Positions 18,339-28,775 are shown, counted from the first letter of the stretch. The stretch: DNA of 32,917 nucleotides from Clostridia bacterium (GCA_017886645.1 JAGHJM010000043.1:1-32917), one strand, 5' to 3'. A program made the numbers and translations. The notes: generated by a model from the sequence alone, not told the origin.

Positions 18339-19349
18339 TTGAAAAAGATAATAATAGTAATTGTAGTTATTGCAGTTATAATAGCTGGAATTACAATATA
18401 TAGTTTAACTAATAAAACAAATGAAAATAATTTGAAAACAATAAGTGTAAATGAAGTGACGCGTTCTGTATTTTATGCACCACAATATGTAGCTATAAAA
18501 AACGGTTTTTTTGAAGAAGAGGGATTAGAAATAGAACTTACCACAGGTCAAGGTGCAGACAAAGTAATGACAGCAATTTTAGCAAATCAATGTGACATAG
18601 GATTTGCAGGACCAGAAGCTGCGATATATGTATATAATGAAGGAAAAGAAGATTATGCGGAAGTATTTGCACAAATGACTAAAAGAGATGGATCGTTTTT
18701 GGTTAGTAAAACTGCTACAGATAATTTTAGCTGGTCAGATTTAAAGGGTAAAACCATTATTCCTGGAAGAAAAGGTGGAGTTCCATATATGACATTTGAA
18801 TATGTTCTAAAGAAGAACGGGATTGATCCACAAAATGATGTAGTATTAGATGATAGTATAAAATTTGATTTAATGGCAGGCGCTTTTTCGGGAGGAGATG
18901 CAGATTATGTTACTTTGTTTGAACCAACAGCATCTATGACAGAAGATGCAGGAAAAGGATATGTTGTAGCATCAGTTGGAGAAGAAGCAGGAGAAATACC
19001 ATATACAGCATATTTTGCTAAAAAAAGCTATATAGAAAGTAATGAAGATATTATTCAAGGTTTTACCAATGCGATATATAAAGGACAAAAGTGGGTAAAG
19101 GAACATAGTGCAAGGGAAATAGCAGAAGCTATACAAGAATTTTTTCCAGATACAGATTTAAATATGCTAGAGGAATCAATTCAAAGTTATATGGATATAG
19201 ATGCATGGAATACAGATCCAATTTTAAAACAGGAATCTTATGATTTATTACAAGAGGTAATGAAAGAAGCGGAAGAATTAGAAAAAGAAGCACCATATGA
19301 TAAAGTTATTAATAATAAATTTGCGGAAGAGGCGATTAAAAACTATTAA
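18339..19349 (+). CDS. ABC transporter substrate-binding protein (NMT1/THI5/SsuA-like), TTG start
   Basis: RSVFYAPQYVAIKNGFFEEEGLEIELTTGQGADKVMTAILANQCDIGFAGPEAAIYVY. Confidence 0.92.
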   Translation: MKKIIIVIVVIAVIIAGITIYSLTNKTNENNLKTISVNEVTRSVFYAPQYVAIKNGFFEEEGLEIELTTGQGADKVMTAILANQCDIGFAGPEAAIYVYNEGKEDYAEVFAQMTKRDGSFLVSKTATDNFSWSDLKGKTIIPGRKGGVPYMTFEYVLKKNGIDPQNDVVLDDSIKFDLMAGAFSGGDADYVTLFEPTASMTEDAGKGYVVASVGEEAGEIPYTAYFAKKSYIESNEDIIQGFTNAIYKGQKWVKEHSAREIAEAIQEFFPDTDLNMLEESIQSYMDIDAWNTDPILKQESYDLLQEVMKEAEELEKEAPYDKVINNKFAEEAIKNY

Positions 19350-19493
19350 AAACAACATGTTATTGTCACAAAGACATAAAAACATGCAATCAAAATGTCA
19401 AAAAAAGAAGCGAAAGTGGCATAAATTATAATATTACAAATTGTGAAAAAATATGGTGAATAAAAAAATAAAAAAACTTGAAAAATGATAACT

Positions 19494-19543
19494 AAAAAAC
19501 GAGAACTTGAAAAAAATGATTTTTTAAAAAGTTCTCGTTTTTT
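19494..19543 (+). terminator. Strong intrinsic terminator
   Basis: AAAAAACGAGAACTT...AAGTTCTCGTTTTTT, 15-bp perfect stem. Confidence 0.85.
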
Positions 19544-19947
19544 GAATGCAAAATATAAAGAATAAAAATGTTAAAATACAGTTATAGCAAAGAAAAATGT
19601 AAAATATTAAAAGAAAATTAATATAAAAAATGTTTTGAAAACGTAGAAATAGAAAAAATCATTTTTATAAAACATAAAAAAGATAAAGAAAAATATAAAA
19701 AAATTCAAAACGTTTATAAATCAATGCTTTGACACTCGAAAGTACTGAAAAATATGGAAAAATCAAAAAATGTAACAAAAATGTAATATTTTTGTAATAT
19801 TTTAAAAAAAAGAATAAAAACACTATTGACAAGTGAGTTTTAAAAATGGGATACATAATATTAAACTTAGTGACATATTGACAAAAAAACGTAAAACACA
19901 TGAAAAATAAACTAAAAAAGCGTTCGAATTACATAAAAGATATGCGT

Positions 19948-19976
19948 TTGACATTATAGAAATACTGAATTAATAT
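19948..19976 (+). promoter_or_regulatory. Putative promoter upstream of nrdD
   Basis: TTGACA (19948-19953), 17 bp, TAATAT (19971-19976). Confidence 0.55.
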
Positions 19977-20073
19977 AGCATTACAAAACAAAATCAAAGT
20001 GCAAAGGTAAAAACAAATGACAATCTCTTTAGAAATAAGAGTAATATAAAAACATTAATAAGGGGGAACTAAA

Positions 20074-22266
20074 ATGCAAGTAATAAAAAGAGATGGGAGA
20101 ATAGTAGATTTTGATAGGCAAAAAATATCAGCCGCAATAGGAAAAGCTAATGCAGAGGTAAAGCCAAGAGAAAGGGCAAGCAAAGAAGATATTAAAGGTA
20201 TTATTGAATATGTAGAAAGCCTAGATAAAAAAAGAATTTTGGTAGAAGATATTCAAGATATCATTGAAGAAAAGTTAATGGAGTGTGGAAAATATCTTTT
20301 AGCAAAAAAATATATTACATATCGTTATACTAGAGAATTAGTAAGAAAAGCAAATACAACAGATCAATCAATTAAAGAGTTAATTGATGGTGAAAGTGAA
20401 TATTGGAATAACGAAAATTCTAATAAAAATGCAAGAGTTGTAACAACCCAAAGAGATTATCTAGCAGGTATTACAAGTACAGATATTACAAGAAGATTTT
20501 TATTACCAAAAGATATAGTAGAAGCACATGATGAAGGTATAATACACTTCCATGATGCAGATTACTTTGCACAAAATGCATTAACAAATTGTGAATTAAT
20601 TAACCTAGATGATATGTTACAAAACGGTACTATTATGAATGGAGTTATGATAGAAAAACCACATAGATTTTTAACTGCTATGACAATAGCAACACAAATT
20701 ATTCTAGCTGTTACATCTTCTACTTATGGTGGAGCAACTGTATCACTTACTCATGTAGCACCTTTCGTAAGAAGCAGCTATGAGAGATATTATAAAAAAT
20801 ATAAAGATAGAGGATTAAGTGAAAAACAATGCAAAGAATATGCTGATCAAGATACTAGAAAAGAAATTTCAGATGGTGTACAAACATTTAATTACCAAGT
20901 AAATTCTATGACAAATACAAATGGACAAGCTCCTTTCTTATCTGTATGTATGTACTTAGGTGAAACAAAAGAATATAAAAAAGAACTTGCAATGGTAATA
21001 GAAGAATTCTTAAAACAAAGAATGGAAGGATTTAAGAATGAAAAAGGAGTTTATATTACTCCAGCGTTCCCTAAATTATTATATGTATTAGAAAAAGATA
21101 ACATTACAGAAGACAGTGAGTATTGGTATCTAACAGAACTTGCAGCAAAATGTACTGCAAAAAGAATGGTTCCTGACTATATTTCTGAAAAGAAAATGTT
21201 AGAATTAAAAATCGATAAAAATGGTAATGGAAATTGTTATCCTTGCATGGGATGCCGTTCATTCTTAACACCATATGTTGATCCAAAAACTAATAAACCT
21301 AAGTATTATGGAAGATTTAATCAAGGTGTTGTAACAATAAACTTAGTAGATGTAGCATTATCATCAGATAAAGATATGGACAAGTTCTGGAAAATTTTTG
21401 ATGAAAGACTAGAATTATGTCATAGAGCATTACAGGTAAGACATGAAAGATTAAGTAAAGTAACAAGTGATGTAGCACCTATTTTATGGCAAAACGGAGC
21501 TTTAGCAAGACTAAAGAAAGGTGAAAGCATTCATCCATTATTACATGGTGGATATTCAACAATATCTCTTGGATATGCTGGATTATATGAATGTGTAAAA
21601 TATATGACTGAACATAGCCATACAGATAATGGAGAAGGAAAAGACTTTGGAATTCAAGTAATGCAAAAGCTAAATGATAAATGCAAAGAATGGAAAGCTG
21701 CAGAAGATATAGACTACAGTGTATATGGAACACCAATAGAGTCTACAACATACAAATTTGCAAAGTGCTTAAAGAAAAGATTTGGAGTAATAGAAGGAAT
21801 AACAGATAGAGATTATATAACAAATTCTTATCATATTCCTGTATTTGAAGAAATTGATGCATTCTCTAAATTAAGCATAGAAAGTCAATTCCAACAATTA
21901 AGCCCAGGTGGAGCTATTTCATATGTAGAAACACCAAACTTACAAAATAATATAGAATCTGTATTACAAATTATTAGATTTATTTATGACAATATTATGT
22001 ATGCAGAACTAAATACAAAATCAGATTATTGCCAAGTATGTGGATTTGATGGAGAAATTTTAATAGATGATAATCTAGAATGGTATTGCCCAAATTGCGG
22101 AAATAGAAACCATGATACACTAAATGTAGCAAGAAGAACTTGCGGATATATAGGAAGCCAATTCTGGAATAAAGGAAGAACACAAGAAATAAAAGAAAGA
22201 GTACTTCATATAGATAACAAAGATGCAGAAATGCCAAAAAAGGAAAAAACAAAAGTAGCAGTATAG
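20074..22266 (+). CDS. nrdD: Anaerobic ribonucleoside-triphosphate reductase
   Basis: N-terminal ATP-cone; HFHDADYF; C-terminal YCQVCGFDG...WYCPNCGNR zinc site and TCGYIGSQFWNKGRTQEIKERVLHI. Confidence 0.97.
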   Translation: MQVIKRDGRIVDFDRQKISAAIGKANAEVKPRERASKEDIKGIIEYVESLDKKRILVEDIQDIIEEKLMECGKYLLAKKYITYRYTRELVRKANTTDQSIKELIDGESEYWNNENSNKNARVVTTQRDYLAGITSTDITRRFLLPKDIVEAHDEGIIHFHDADYFAQNALTNCELINLDDMLQNGTIMNGVMIEKPHRFLTAMTIATQIILAVTSSTYGGATVSLTHVAPFVRSSYERYYKKYKDRGLSEKQCKEYADQDTRKEISDGVQTFNYQVNSMTNTNGQAPFLSVCMYLGETKEYKKELAMVIEEFLKQRMEGFKNEKGVYITPAFPKLLYVLEKDNITEDSEYWYLTELAAKCTAKRMVPDYISEKKMLELKIDKNGNGNCYPCMGCRSFLTPYVDPKTNKPKYYGRFNQGVVTINLVDVALSSDKDMDKFWKIFDERLELCHRALQVRHERLSKVTSDVAPILWQNGALARLKKGESIHPLLHGGYSTISLGYAGLYECVKYMTEHSHTDNGEGKDFGIQVMQKLNDKCKEWKAAEDIDYSVYGTPIESTTYKFAKCLKKRFGVIEGITDRDYITNSYHIPVFEEIDAFSKLSIESQFQQLSPGGAISYVETPNLQNNIESVLQIIRFIYDNIMYAELNTKSDYCQVCGFDGEILIDDNLEWYCPNCGNRNHDTLNVARRTCGYIGSQFWNKGRTQEIKERVLHIDNKDAEMPKKEKTKVAV

Positions 22267-22297
22267 ATAGAGTTAAAATTTTGTAATACTGCAGAAA

Positions 22298-22374
22298 CAA
22301 AAATATAACGATTCTAGGACCTTGAGATTTAATTTAATCGCTACTAGGTAATTATTGAATTCGTTATATTTTTG
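22298..22374. other. Structured nrdD-nrdG intergenic element (inverted repeat)
   Basis: CAAAAATATAACGA (22298-22311) and TCGTTATATTTTTG (22361-22374) perfectly complementary, enclosing 49 nt that can fold internally. Confidence 0.7.
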
Positions 22375-22431
22375 CTTTTCAAATGATTACAGTTAATATG
22401 AAAAATAAAAAAATAGAAAGAGGCAAAAATT

Positions 22432-22932
22432 ATGAGATATAATAAAGTTAGAAAAATGGATATTTCAAATGGACCAGGAGTTAGAGTATCTATATTTATG
22501 CAAGGTTGCACTTTTAATTGTAAAAATTGTTTTAATCCAGAAACACATGATTTTATGGGAGGAGAAGAGTTTACAGAAGATGTAATAGATGAGGTACTAA
22601 AATTATGTGAAAATGAGCATGTTGAAGGTTTATCTATATTAGGTGGTGAACCAATGCATCCAATTAACATTGAAGGAACAACAGAACTTGCTAAAAAATT
22701 TAAGGAAAAGTTTCCAAATAAAAACTTATGGGTTTGGACAGGTTTTTTATTTGATAGAGACTTGCAAAATAAAGAAGTACTAAAATATATTGATGTTTTA
22801 GTAGATGGACAATATGTAGATGAATTAAGAGATCCAAGACTAAAATATAATGGTTCTTCAAATCAAAGAGTAATTGATGTACAAAGTAGCTTAAAAAATG
22901 GTAAAGTGGTACTTTATAAAGATATAATATAA
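22432..22932 (+). CDS. nrdG: Anaerobic ribonucleoside-triphosphate reductase activating protein
   Basis: NGPGVRVSIFMQGCTFNCKNCFNPETHDF radical SAM CX3CX2C motif, follows nrdD. Confidence 0.97.
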   Translation: MRYNKVRKMDISNGPGVRVSIFMQGCTFNCKNCFNPETHDFMGGEEFTEDVIDEVLKLCENEHVEGLSILGGEPMHPINIEGTTELAKKFKEKFPNKNLWVWTGFLFDRDLQNKEVLKYIDVLVDGQYVDELRDPRLKYNGSSNQRVIDVQSSLKNGKVVLYKDII

Positions 22933-23047
22933 AAAGAGTAAATGAAGCAAAACTACTAATAGACTTATTTGAATTTGAAAATAGTCTTAATTAACTTTAA
23001 AAACTAAGAAATTTAAATTTATAAAATATAAGTAGAAAAAGAATGAA

Positions 23048-23083
23048 CGAGGATGGCTATAAGCCATCCTCGCTTATTTTTTT
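23048..23083. terminator. Bidirectional intrinsic terminator
   Basis: CGAGGATGGCT ATA AGCCATCCTCG, 11-bp stem, T-run on plus side. Confidence 0.88.
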
Positions 23084-23096
23084 AAGAAAATTACCT

Positions 23097-24713
23097 TTAG
23101 AAAGAAATTGATTTTACTATATATACGCCATCCTCAGAGGATTTTGTATACTCAACTTTAACAATTGTGCCTACTTGGAGAAGAACCTGCCTATTGCTGT
23201 TTTCGATAGAACTCATGTACAGATTATTACTATCCACCAGAGTGAAGTAGAAATACGTGTATCCATCAATTTCAGCAGTATACAAAAATTCAATCTCACC
23301 AGAGACTGATAGTGTCTCTATGGGTTCTTCTTGAGAAGTGACCTCTGTTCCAAGTATTTTACGGTAACCTGCTAATGTCTCTTCAAGAGTACTTGCTTGG
23401 AAAGCTTGGGTGTAATTTGCAACATCACACAGAGCATATCGCTGAATTAAACCTGCATTGTCCTTTAGGGTCATAAAATATGTAGGTTTTCCATCGACAT
23501 TTATGATTGTTGGAAAAGTTGCAACATAACCAAGGTTTTGCACAAGCCCTTGAACGGCTGCCTGAGCAGAAGATTCTTCTGCTCCAGAACAATCATAGAA
23601 CTTTACTACACCAGTTCTTGGGTTAGCTAAAATAAAACCAAGAACAGACTCTGCATTATTTGCTGGTGTAACGCCAGTATAAAAAACCACTCCATCAGTA
23701 GAAAGAGTTGTATTATAACCTACAAAATCTTCACTTCTATAGTTATAAGATGTACGATTAACGCCTGTACTAGAGAAGTTGAAGAAACCATTGATGTATT
23801 CATATTTATAGTAAACTAGATTCATCAAATAGCTAAGGTCAAACGCATGATCAATCCATTCAGGGAGGTTTTCTACTGTATATTCCGTGCTTTCGCCTGT
23901 ACAAGCATCTGTAATAACAAAAGAACTCTCTTTTTGTCCACCTACTAGCCCAATGGTAGGAGTTTTTACAGATGTAATCCAGTAAGGATTTCCATCATCG
24001 TCAATCTCGAAAAAGGATGTACCAAAAATATAAGCAGGATACTGATTTCTTAAATGCCTTGTTAAGTAATAGGAAAAATAGGCACTTGGAGAATAACGAA
24101 TAGGAGAATCCAAAGTTACTAGAGTTGCCTCTTGAGTAATACTGTTTACCAGTACATATCCGGGAATGCCATGAGTGCTAGCATTTAAATACTTAAAAAA
24201 TCCGCCATAGTTAATTGGAGAAAGTCTATACTGTTCTCCTTTATAGATAATGAGATTATACTCATTGTCTACTTCGTACCACGAGGGATTATCAAGAGCT
24301 GCTATAGTACGATCGCCCACTTTTTGTGCAGTTTCAACATCAACAACTGAGATGTTTTGAATGTTGTCAGCTGTTACTACTTCTTCCGCAAAATTACCAT
24401 CCTTAATATTAATTAAAGACCGGTAGCTAGAAGCATGAAAAATTTGAGCAGAAGTAAAAAATGCGATAATACCCAACAATGCTATAATGGCAATTCCACC
24501 AATGGAAATCATTGTGCCTATTCTGACTTCTCCTAAAAAACTTTCGATTATACCAAATGAAATTAACGCTAATATAAATACGAAAAATAAAAAAAGGAGA
24601 AACCCCAATGAATGGATATTCCAAGCTGGTAAAAAAAGGTAGTTAAGTAAAAAACCGAAGATTAAGATCACCAAAAATGCCACTAACCGAGATACGATAC
24701 TTTTTGTTGTCAT
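23097..24713 (-). CDS. Conserved-type hypothetical membrane protein with large extracytoplasmic domain (538 aa)
   Basis: About 3-4 N-terminal TM segments followed by a roughly 420-aa soluble region; own promoter and terminator. Confidence 0.85.
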   Translation of the reverse strand: MTTKSIVSRLVAFLVILIFGFLLNYLFLPAWNIHSLGFLLFLFFVFILALISFGIIESFLGEVRIGTMISIGGIAIIALLGIIAFFTSAQIFHASSYRSLINIKDGNFAEEVVTADNIQNISVVDVETAQKVGDRTIAALDNPSWYEVDNEYNLIIYKGEQYRLSPINYGGFFKYLNASTHGIPGYVLVNSITQEATLVTLDSPIRYSPSAYFSYYLTRHLRNQYPAYIFGTSFFEIDDDGNPYWITSVKTPTIGLVGGQKESSFVITDACTGESTEYTVENLPEWIDHAFDLSYLMNLVYYKYEYINGFFNFSSTGVNRTSYNYRSEDFVGYNTTLSTDGVVFYTGVTPANNAESVLGFILANPRTGVVKFYDCSGAEESSAQAAVQGLVQNLGYVATFPTIINVDGKPTYFMTLKDNAGLIQRYALCDVANYTQAFQASTLEETLAGYRKILGTEVTSQEEPIETLSVSGEIEFLYTAEIDGYTYFYFTLVDSNNLYMSSIENSNRQVLLQVGTIVKVEYTKSSEDGVYIVKSISF

Positions 24714-24720
24714 TTCAAAT

Positions 24721-24811
24721 CAACCTTTCTGGGAGTACACTCCCGTTTAATATAAAAATTGCGCTGGGCTAACATTGCAATTATACCATAGATTACATAA
24801 TGTAGCAAGTT
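24721..24811 (-). promoter_or_regulatory. Promoter and structured 5'UTR of the 23097-24713 gene
   Basis: Minus strand TTGCTA-17 bp-TATAAT with TGG extension; downstream ATTGC...GCAAT-TTTTTATAT and palindrome GGGAGTGTACTCCC just before the RBS. Confidence 0.6.
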
Positions 24812-24918
24812 GCACATATAATTAGTATAAGAATTTTTGTAAAGCGTGGAGTGAAAAGTTAAATACAACAATACAACTTTTTAAAAATTTAAATAAACTA
24901 TAAATTTTTTTAGAGATA

Positions 24919-24947
24919 TTGACAAATTTAACCAAGATTAGTATAAT
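24919..24947 (+). promoter_or_regulatory. Consensus sigma-A promoter of rpsU
   Basis: TTGACA (24919-24924), 17 bp, TATAAT (24942-24947). Confidence 0.85.
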
Positions 24948-25036
24948 TAAATGCATGAGTGGTACACAAAAAAGAATTGTGTTCACAAAAGAAAATCCCA
25001 CACGTAAGAGTGTAATTACTGAAGGGAGGGGAAATT

Positions 25037-25207
25037 ATGTCAGAGGTTAAAGTTAATAATGGGAATATAGAAGATGCCTTAAAAAGATTTAAAAGACAAT
25101 GTGCAAGAAATGGAGTATTGCAAGAAGTTAGAAAAAGAGAACACTATGAAAAACCAAGTGTTAAAAGAAAGAAAAAATCAGAGGCAGCTAGAAAAAGAAA
25201 ATTTTAA
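25037..25207 (+). CDS. rpsU: 30S ribosomal protein bS21 (not in ORF track)
   Basis: [67 protein letters not shown]. Confidence 0.97.
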   Translation: MSEVKVNNGNIEDALKRFKRQCARNGVLQEVRKREHYEKPSVKRKKKSEAARKRKF

Positions 25208-25222
25208 TATATAAAATAAGGG

Positions 25223-25257
25223 GCGTTTTCCAAAATGGAAGACGCTTTTTGTTTTTT
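25223..25257 (+). terminator. Intrinsic terminator after rpsU
   Basis: GCGTTTTCC AAAAT GGAAGACGC then TTTTT. Confidence 0.88.
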
Positions 25258-25366
25258 GTTTAAAAATATTGACAAATTATCGATAAAAATTTAAATTATA
25301 TAATTAGCTGTGTATAAAATTTCCAATTTGTATTATAATAAGGAAAAAGTTAGAAAGGATGATAAA

Positions 25367-26617
25367 ATGGAAGGTATAATTATTCACAAAATAGAAACAA
25401 ATCAATTTAAAACTAATTTATATGCTGTTTTTTTAGCAATTCCTTTAAAGAGAGAAAATGTTACAAAAGATGCTTTACTAACGGCTGTATTAAGAAGGGG
25501 AACAGAAAATATAAAATCACAGGATGAAATTAGTAAAAGACTAGAAGAAATGTATGGAGCAAGTTTTGACTGTGGTATAGAAAAAACAGGAGATAATCAT
25601 ATAATAAAATTTTATTTAGAAGCTTTAAATGAAGAGTTTTTGCCAGAAAAAGAAAATTTTACACAAAAGTGCATAGAAATATTGTTAGATATAGTTACAA
25701 ATCCATTAGTAGAAAACGGTGGATTTATAGAAGAATATGTAAATGGAGAAAAAGAAAATTTAAAACAAATAATAAATGGAAAAATAGATAATAAAACACG
25801 TTATGCATTAGATAGGTGTATAGAAGAAATGTTTAAGGAAAAACCTTATGGATTATATAAATATGGATATATAGAGGATTTGGAAAGAATAACTCCACAA
25901 AGTTTATATGCCTATTATACAGAGCTTATTCAAAAATGTAAAATAGATATATATTATTCTGGAATATTTACAAATAATGATGTAGAGAAAATTATTATAG
26001 AAAAACTAAAAAAACAAGAAATACAAGCAAGAACGCCAGTATATATAATAAATAATGAAACAACAGAAATAAAAGAACAGTGTGATACTAAAAATATAAA
26101 TGAAAGTATGGATATAACACAAGGAAAATTAGTATTAGGATTAGATATAAATAATAATGAAAAAGATTCTAGATTTATAGCATCTGTTTATAATGCAATA
26201 TTAGGGGGAGGAGCAAATTCAAAATTATTCCAAAATGTAAGAGAGAAAAATAGTTTGGCATATACAGCAAGTTCTAGCTATATAAGAACAAAAAATGTAA
26301 TATTAGTGTATTGCGGAATAGATATAGAAAATTATGACAAAGCATTAAAAACTATAAAAGAACAATTAGATGATATGAAAGAAGGAAAATTTACTAAAGA
26401 AGATATAGAGGATGCTAAAAAATTAATAATATCAAGCATTAAAAGTATATCTGCTGAGCAAGATACAGAAATAACATATAATTATGGACAAGAACTATCA
26501 AAAGAATATTTAAAATTAGAAGATTATGAAAAAAAGGTTACAGAAGTAAGCAAAGAGCAGATAATAAATTTAGCAAATACAATTTCTATTAATACAATTT
26601 ACTTTTTAAAAAAATAG
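25367..26617 (+). CDS. M16 family peptidase-like protein (YmfF-like; likely inactive partner)
   Basis: Pairs with downstream M16 protein; no HxxEH motif; GGGANSKLFQNVREKNSLAYTASSSY typical M16 C-terminal region; RBS AAAGGA before ATG 25367. Confidence 0.9.
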   Translation: MEGIIIHKIETNQFKTNLYAVFLAIPLKRENVTKDALLTAVLRRGTENIKSQDEISKRLEEMYGASFDCGIEKTGDNHIIKFYLEALNEEFLPEKENFTQKCIEILLDIVTNPLVENGGFIEEYVNGEKENLKQIINGKIDNKTRYALDRCIEEMFKEKPYGLYKYGYIEDLERITPQSLYAYYTELIQKCKIDIYYSGIFTNNDVEKIIIEKLKKQEIQARTPVYIINNETTEIKEQCDTKNINESMDITQGKLVLGLDINNNEKDSRFIASVYNAILGGGANSKLFQNVREKNSLAYTASSSYIRTKNVILVYCGIDIENYDKALKTIKEQLDDMKEGKFTKEDIEDAKKLIISSIKSISAEQDTEITYNYGQELSKEYLKLEDYEKKVTEVSKEQIINLANTISINTIYFLKK

Positions 26618-26645
26618 AATACAATCAAGAAGGGAGACAAGTTAT

Positions 26646-27929
26646 ATGAAAATAATAGAAAGTTCCAAAATAAAAGAAAAGGCATATATAGAAAAATTAG
26701 AAAATGGAATGGAAATAATTATAATTCCAAAAAAAGATGCTATTAAAAAATATATAATATGGGGAACACATTTTGGATCAATAGATAATCATTTTATTAT
26801 GCCAAAAACTGGTGAAGAAGTATATATTCCTGATGGAGTAGCACATTTTTTAGAACATAAAATGTTTGAACAACCAGATGGAACAAATAGTTTAGACACA
26901 TTAATGGCATTAGGTATAGATGCAAATGCATATACAACAAATGACCATACAGCATATTTATTTGAATGTACAGATAATTTTTACGAAGGTTTAGATGAAT
27001 TAATGAATTATGTTCAACATCCATATTTTACAGAAGAAAATGTGGAAAAGGAAAAAGGAATAATTGGACAAGAAATTGGTATGTATGATGATGACCCTGG
27101 CTGGAGACTATATATGAATGCTATGGATTGCATGTATAAAGAAAATCCTATAAAAATTGATATAGCAGGAACTGTTGAATCAATAGCTAAGATAACTCCA
27201 GATGTTTTGTATAAATGTTATAGTACTTTTTATAACCCATCAAATATGACGATGGTGGTATGTGGAGATTTTGATCCAGAGAAAATTATAAATGAAATAA
27301 AAAACAGATTATTACCAAAAGAAAATCAAGGAGAAATTAAAAGAATTTATACTGGAAAAGAAGATGGAATTAATAAAAAATTAAAAGAAGAAAATATGGA
27401 AGTAAGTAATCCAATATATTTAATAGGATATAAAGATGAACAAAATAATTCTGATAATAGAAATATTGTAAAAAAACATATAGCAATAGAAATAATATTA
27501 AATATGGCAATAGGAAAAAGCTCTAAATTGTATAAGAAACTATATGAAGAAGGTATAATATTAGGAGAACCAGATTTTGACTATGAATTTAGCAATCAAT
27601 ATGCCCATGTTATTATTTCTGGACAATCTAAAAATCCAAAAAAAATTTATGAAAGTTTAACAAATCAGATAAAAGAATTTATAGAAGAAGGACTTGATGA
27701 AGAACATTTTAATAGAATAAAAAGAAAAATATATGGAGACTATGCAATAGAATATAATAGTGTAGCAGACATAGCAAAAATGTTTTTAGCAGATAAAATG
27801 AAGGGAATAAATAGTTTTGACTACATGGAAGAATTTAATACAGTAACAAAGGAATATACAGAAGAAGTTTTAAAAGAAGTATTTAATGAAGAAAGAGAAA
27901 TTTTATCTATAGTAAACCCTAAAAAATAG
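26646..27929 (+). CDS. M16 family zinc metallopeptidase (YmfH-like)
   Basis: PDGVAHFLEHKMFEQPDGTNSLDTLMALGIDANAYTT (HxxEH). Confidence 0.95.
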   Translation: MKIIESSKIKEKAYIEKLENGMEIIIIPKKDAIKKYIIWGTHFGSIDNHFIMPKTGEEVYIPDGVAHFLEHKMFEQPDGTNSLDTLMALGIDANAYTTNDHTAYLFECTDNFYEGLDELMNYVQHPYFTEENVEKEKGIIGQEIGMYDDDPGWRLYMNAMDCMYKENPIKIDIAGTVESIAKITPDVLYKCYSTFYNPSNMTMVVCGDFDPEKIINEIKNRLLPKENQGEIKRIYTGKEDGINKKLKEENMEVSNPIYLIGYKDEQNNSDNRNIVKKHIAIEIILNMAIGKSSKLYKKLYEEGIILGEPDFDYEFSNQYAHVIISGQSKNPKKIYESLTNQIKEFIEEGLDEEHFNRIKRKIYGDYAIEYNSVADIAKMFLADKMKGINSFDYMEEFNTVTKEYTEEVLKEVFNEEREILSIVNPKK

Positions 27930-27941
27930 TGAGGAGACTAA

Positions 27942-28775
27942 ATGCAAACGGTAGAATTTCCCATGTTTAATATAAAATTAAATATTTCTCAAGTAGGTTT
28001 TAAAATATTTAACATAGAAATTTATTGGTATGCAATAATAATAGTTTTTGCTATTATTATTGCATTATTATATTGTAAAAAAATAAACAACATGTATAAT
28101 ATTAAATTTGATACTATTCTAAATATTAGCATATATGTAATACCAATAGGATTTATATGTGCAAGATTGTATTATGTAATATTTGAGCCTGATTATTTTC
28201 TAGAAAATCCTTTAGAAATATTAAATTTTAGAGAAGGAGGAATAGCCATATATGGAGGAATAATTGGGGGAATAGTTACAATTATTGTATATTGCAAAAA
28301 TAAGAACATAAATTTATTAGATTTACTTGATTATATGGCACCTGCTATAGTAATTGCACAAAGTATAGGAAGATGGGGAAACTTTGTTAATGTAGAAGCG
28401 TATGGACTAGAAACAAACTTACCATGGAAGATGGGAATAATGGAAAACGGAATACAAAAATATGTACACCCAGCATTTTTGTATGAATCTATTTGTACAT
28501 TTTTAATTTTTATAATATTATGTTTTTCTCAAAAAAATAGAAAATTTAAAGGAGAAATTGTGTATATATATTTGATTTTATATTCTTTTGTAAGATTTTT
28601 TATAGAAGGAATAAGAATTGATAGTTTAATGTTGTTTAATTATAGAATTTCTCAACTTTTGTCTGTAGCTATTTTTATAGTATTTTCGATAATTTTTGTA
28701 GTAAAAGAAGTGAAAAGTCATAAAATGTCGAAAAAAGAGATAAAAAGTAGAAAAAAGTCAACCGAAAGTTATTAA
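27942..28775 (+). CDS. lgt: Prolipoprotein diacylglyceryl transferase
   Basis: FNIEIYWYAIIIVFAI...GGIAIYGGIIGGIV...QSIGRWGNFVNVEAYG...PAFLYES. Confidence 0.97.
   Translation: MQTVEFPMFNIKLNISQVGFKIFNIEIYWYAIIIVFAIIIALLYCKKINNMYNIKFDTILNISIYVIPIGFICARLYYVIFEPDYFLENPLEILNFREGGIAIYGGIIGGIVTIIVYCKNKNINLLDLLDYMAPAIVIAQSIGRWGNFVNVEAYGLETNLPWKMGIMENGIQKYVHPAFLYESICTFLIFIILCFSQKNRKFKGEIVYIYLILYSFVRFFIEGIRIDSLMLFNYRISQLLSVAIFIVFSIIFVVKEVKSHKMSKKEIKSRKKSTESY

Noticed and set aside
19665-19901. 78-aa minus-strand ORF upstream of nrdD
   Set aside because: Low-complexity Phe/Tyr/Leu-rich translation of A-rich DNA, no RBS; not a credible gene.
25310-25366. N-terminal extension of the first M16 protein in the ORF track
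   Set aside because: The extension has no RBS; ATG at 25367 has a good AAAGGA Shine-Dalgarno and matches the expected family start.
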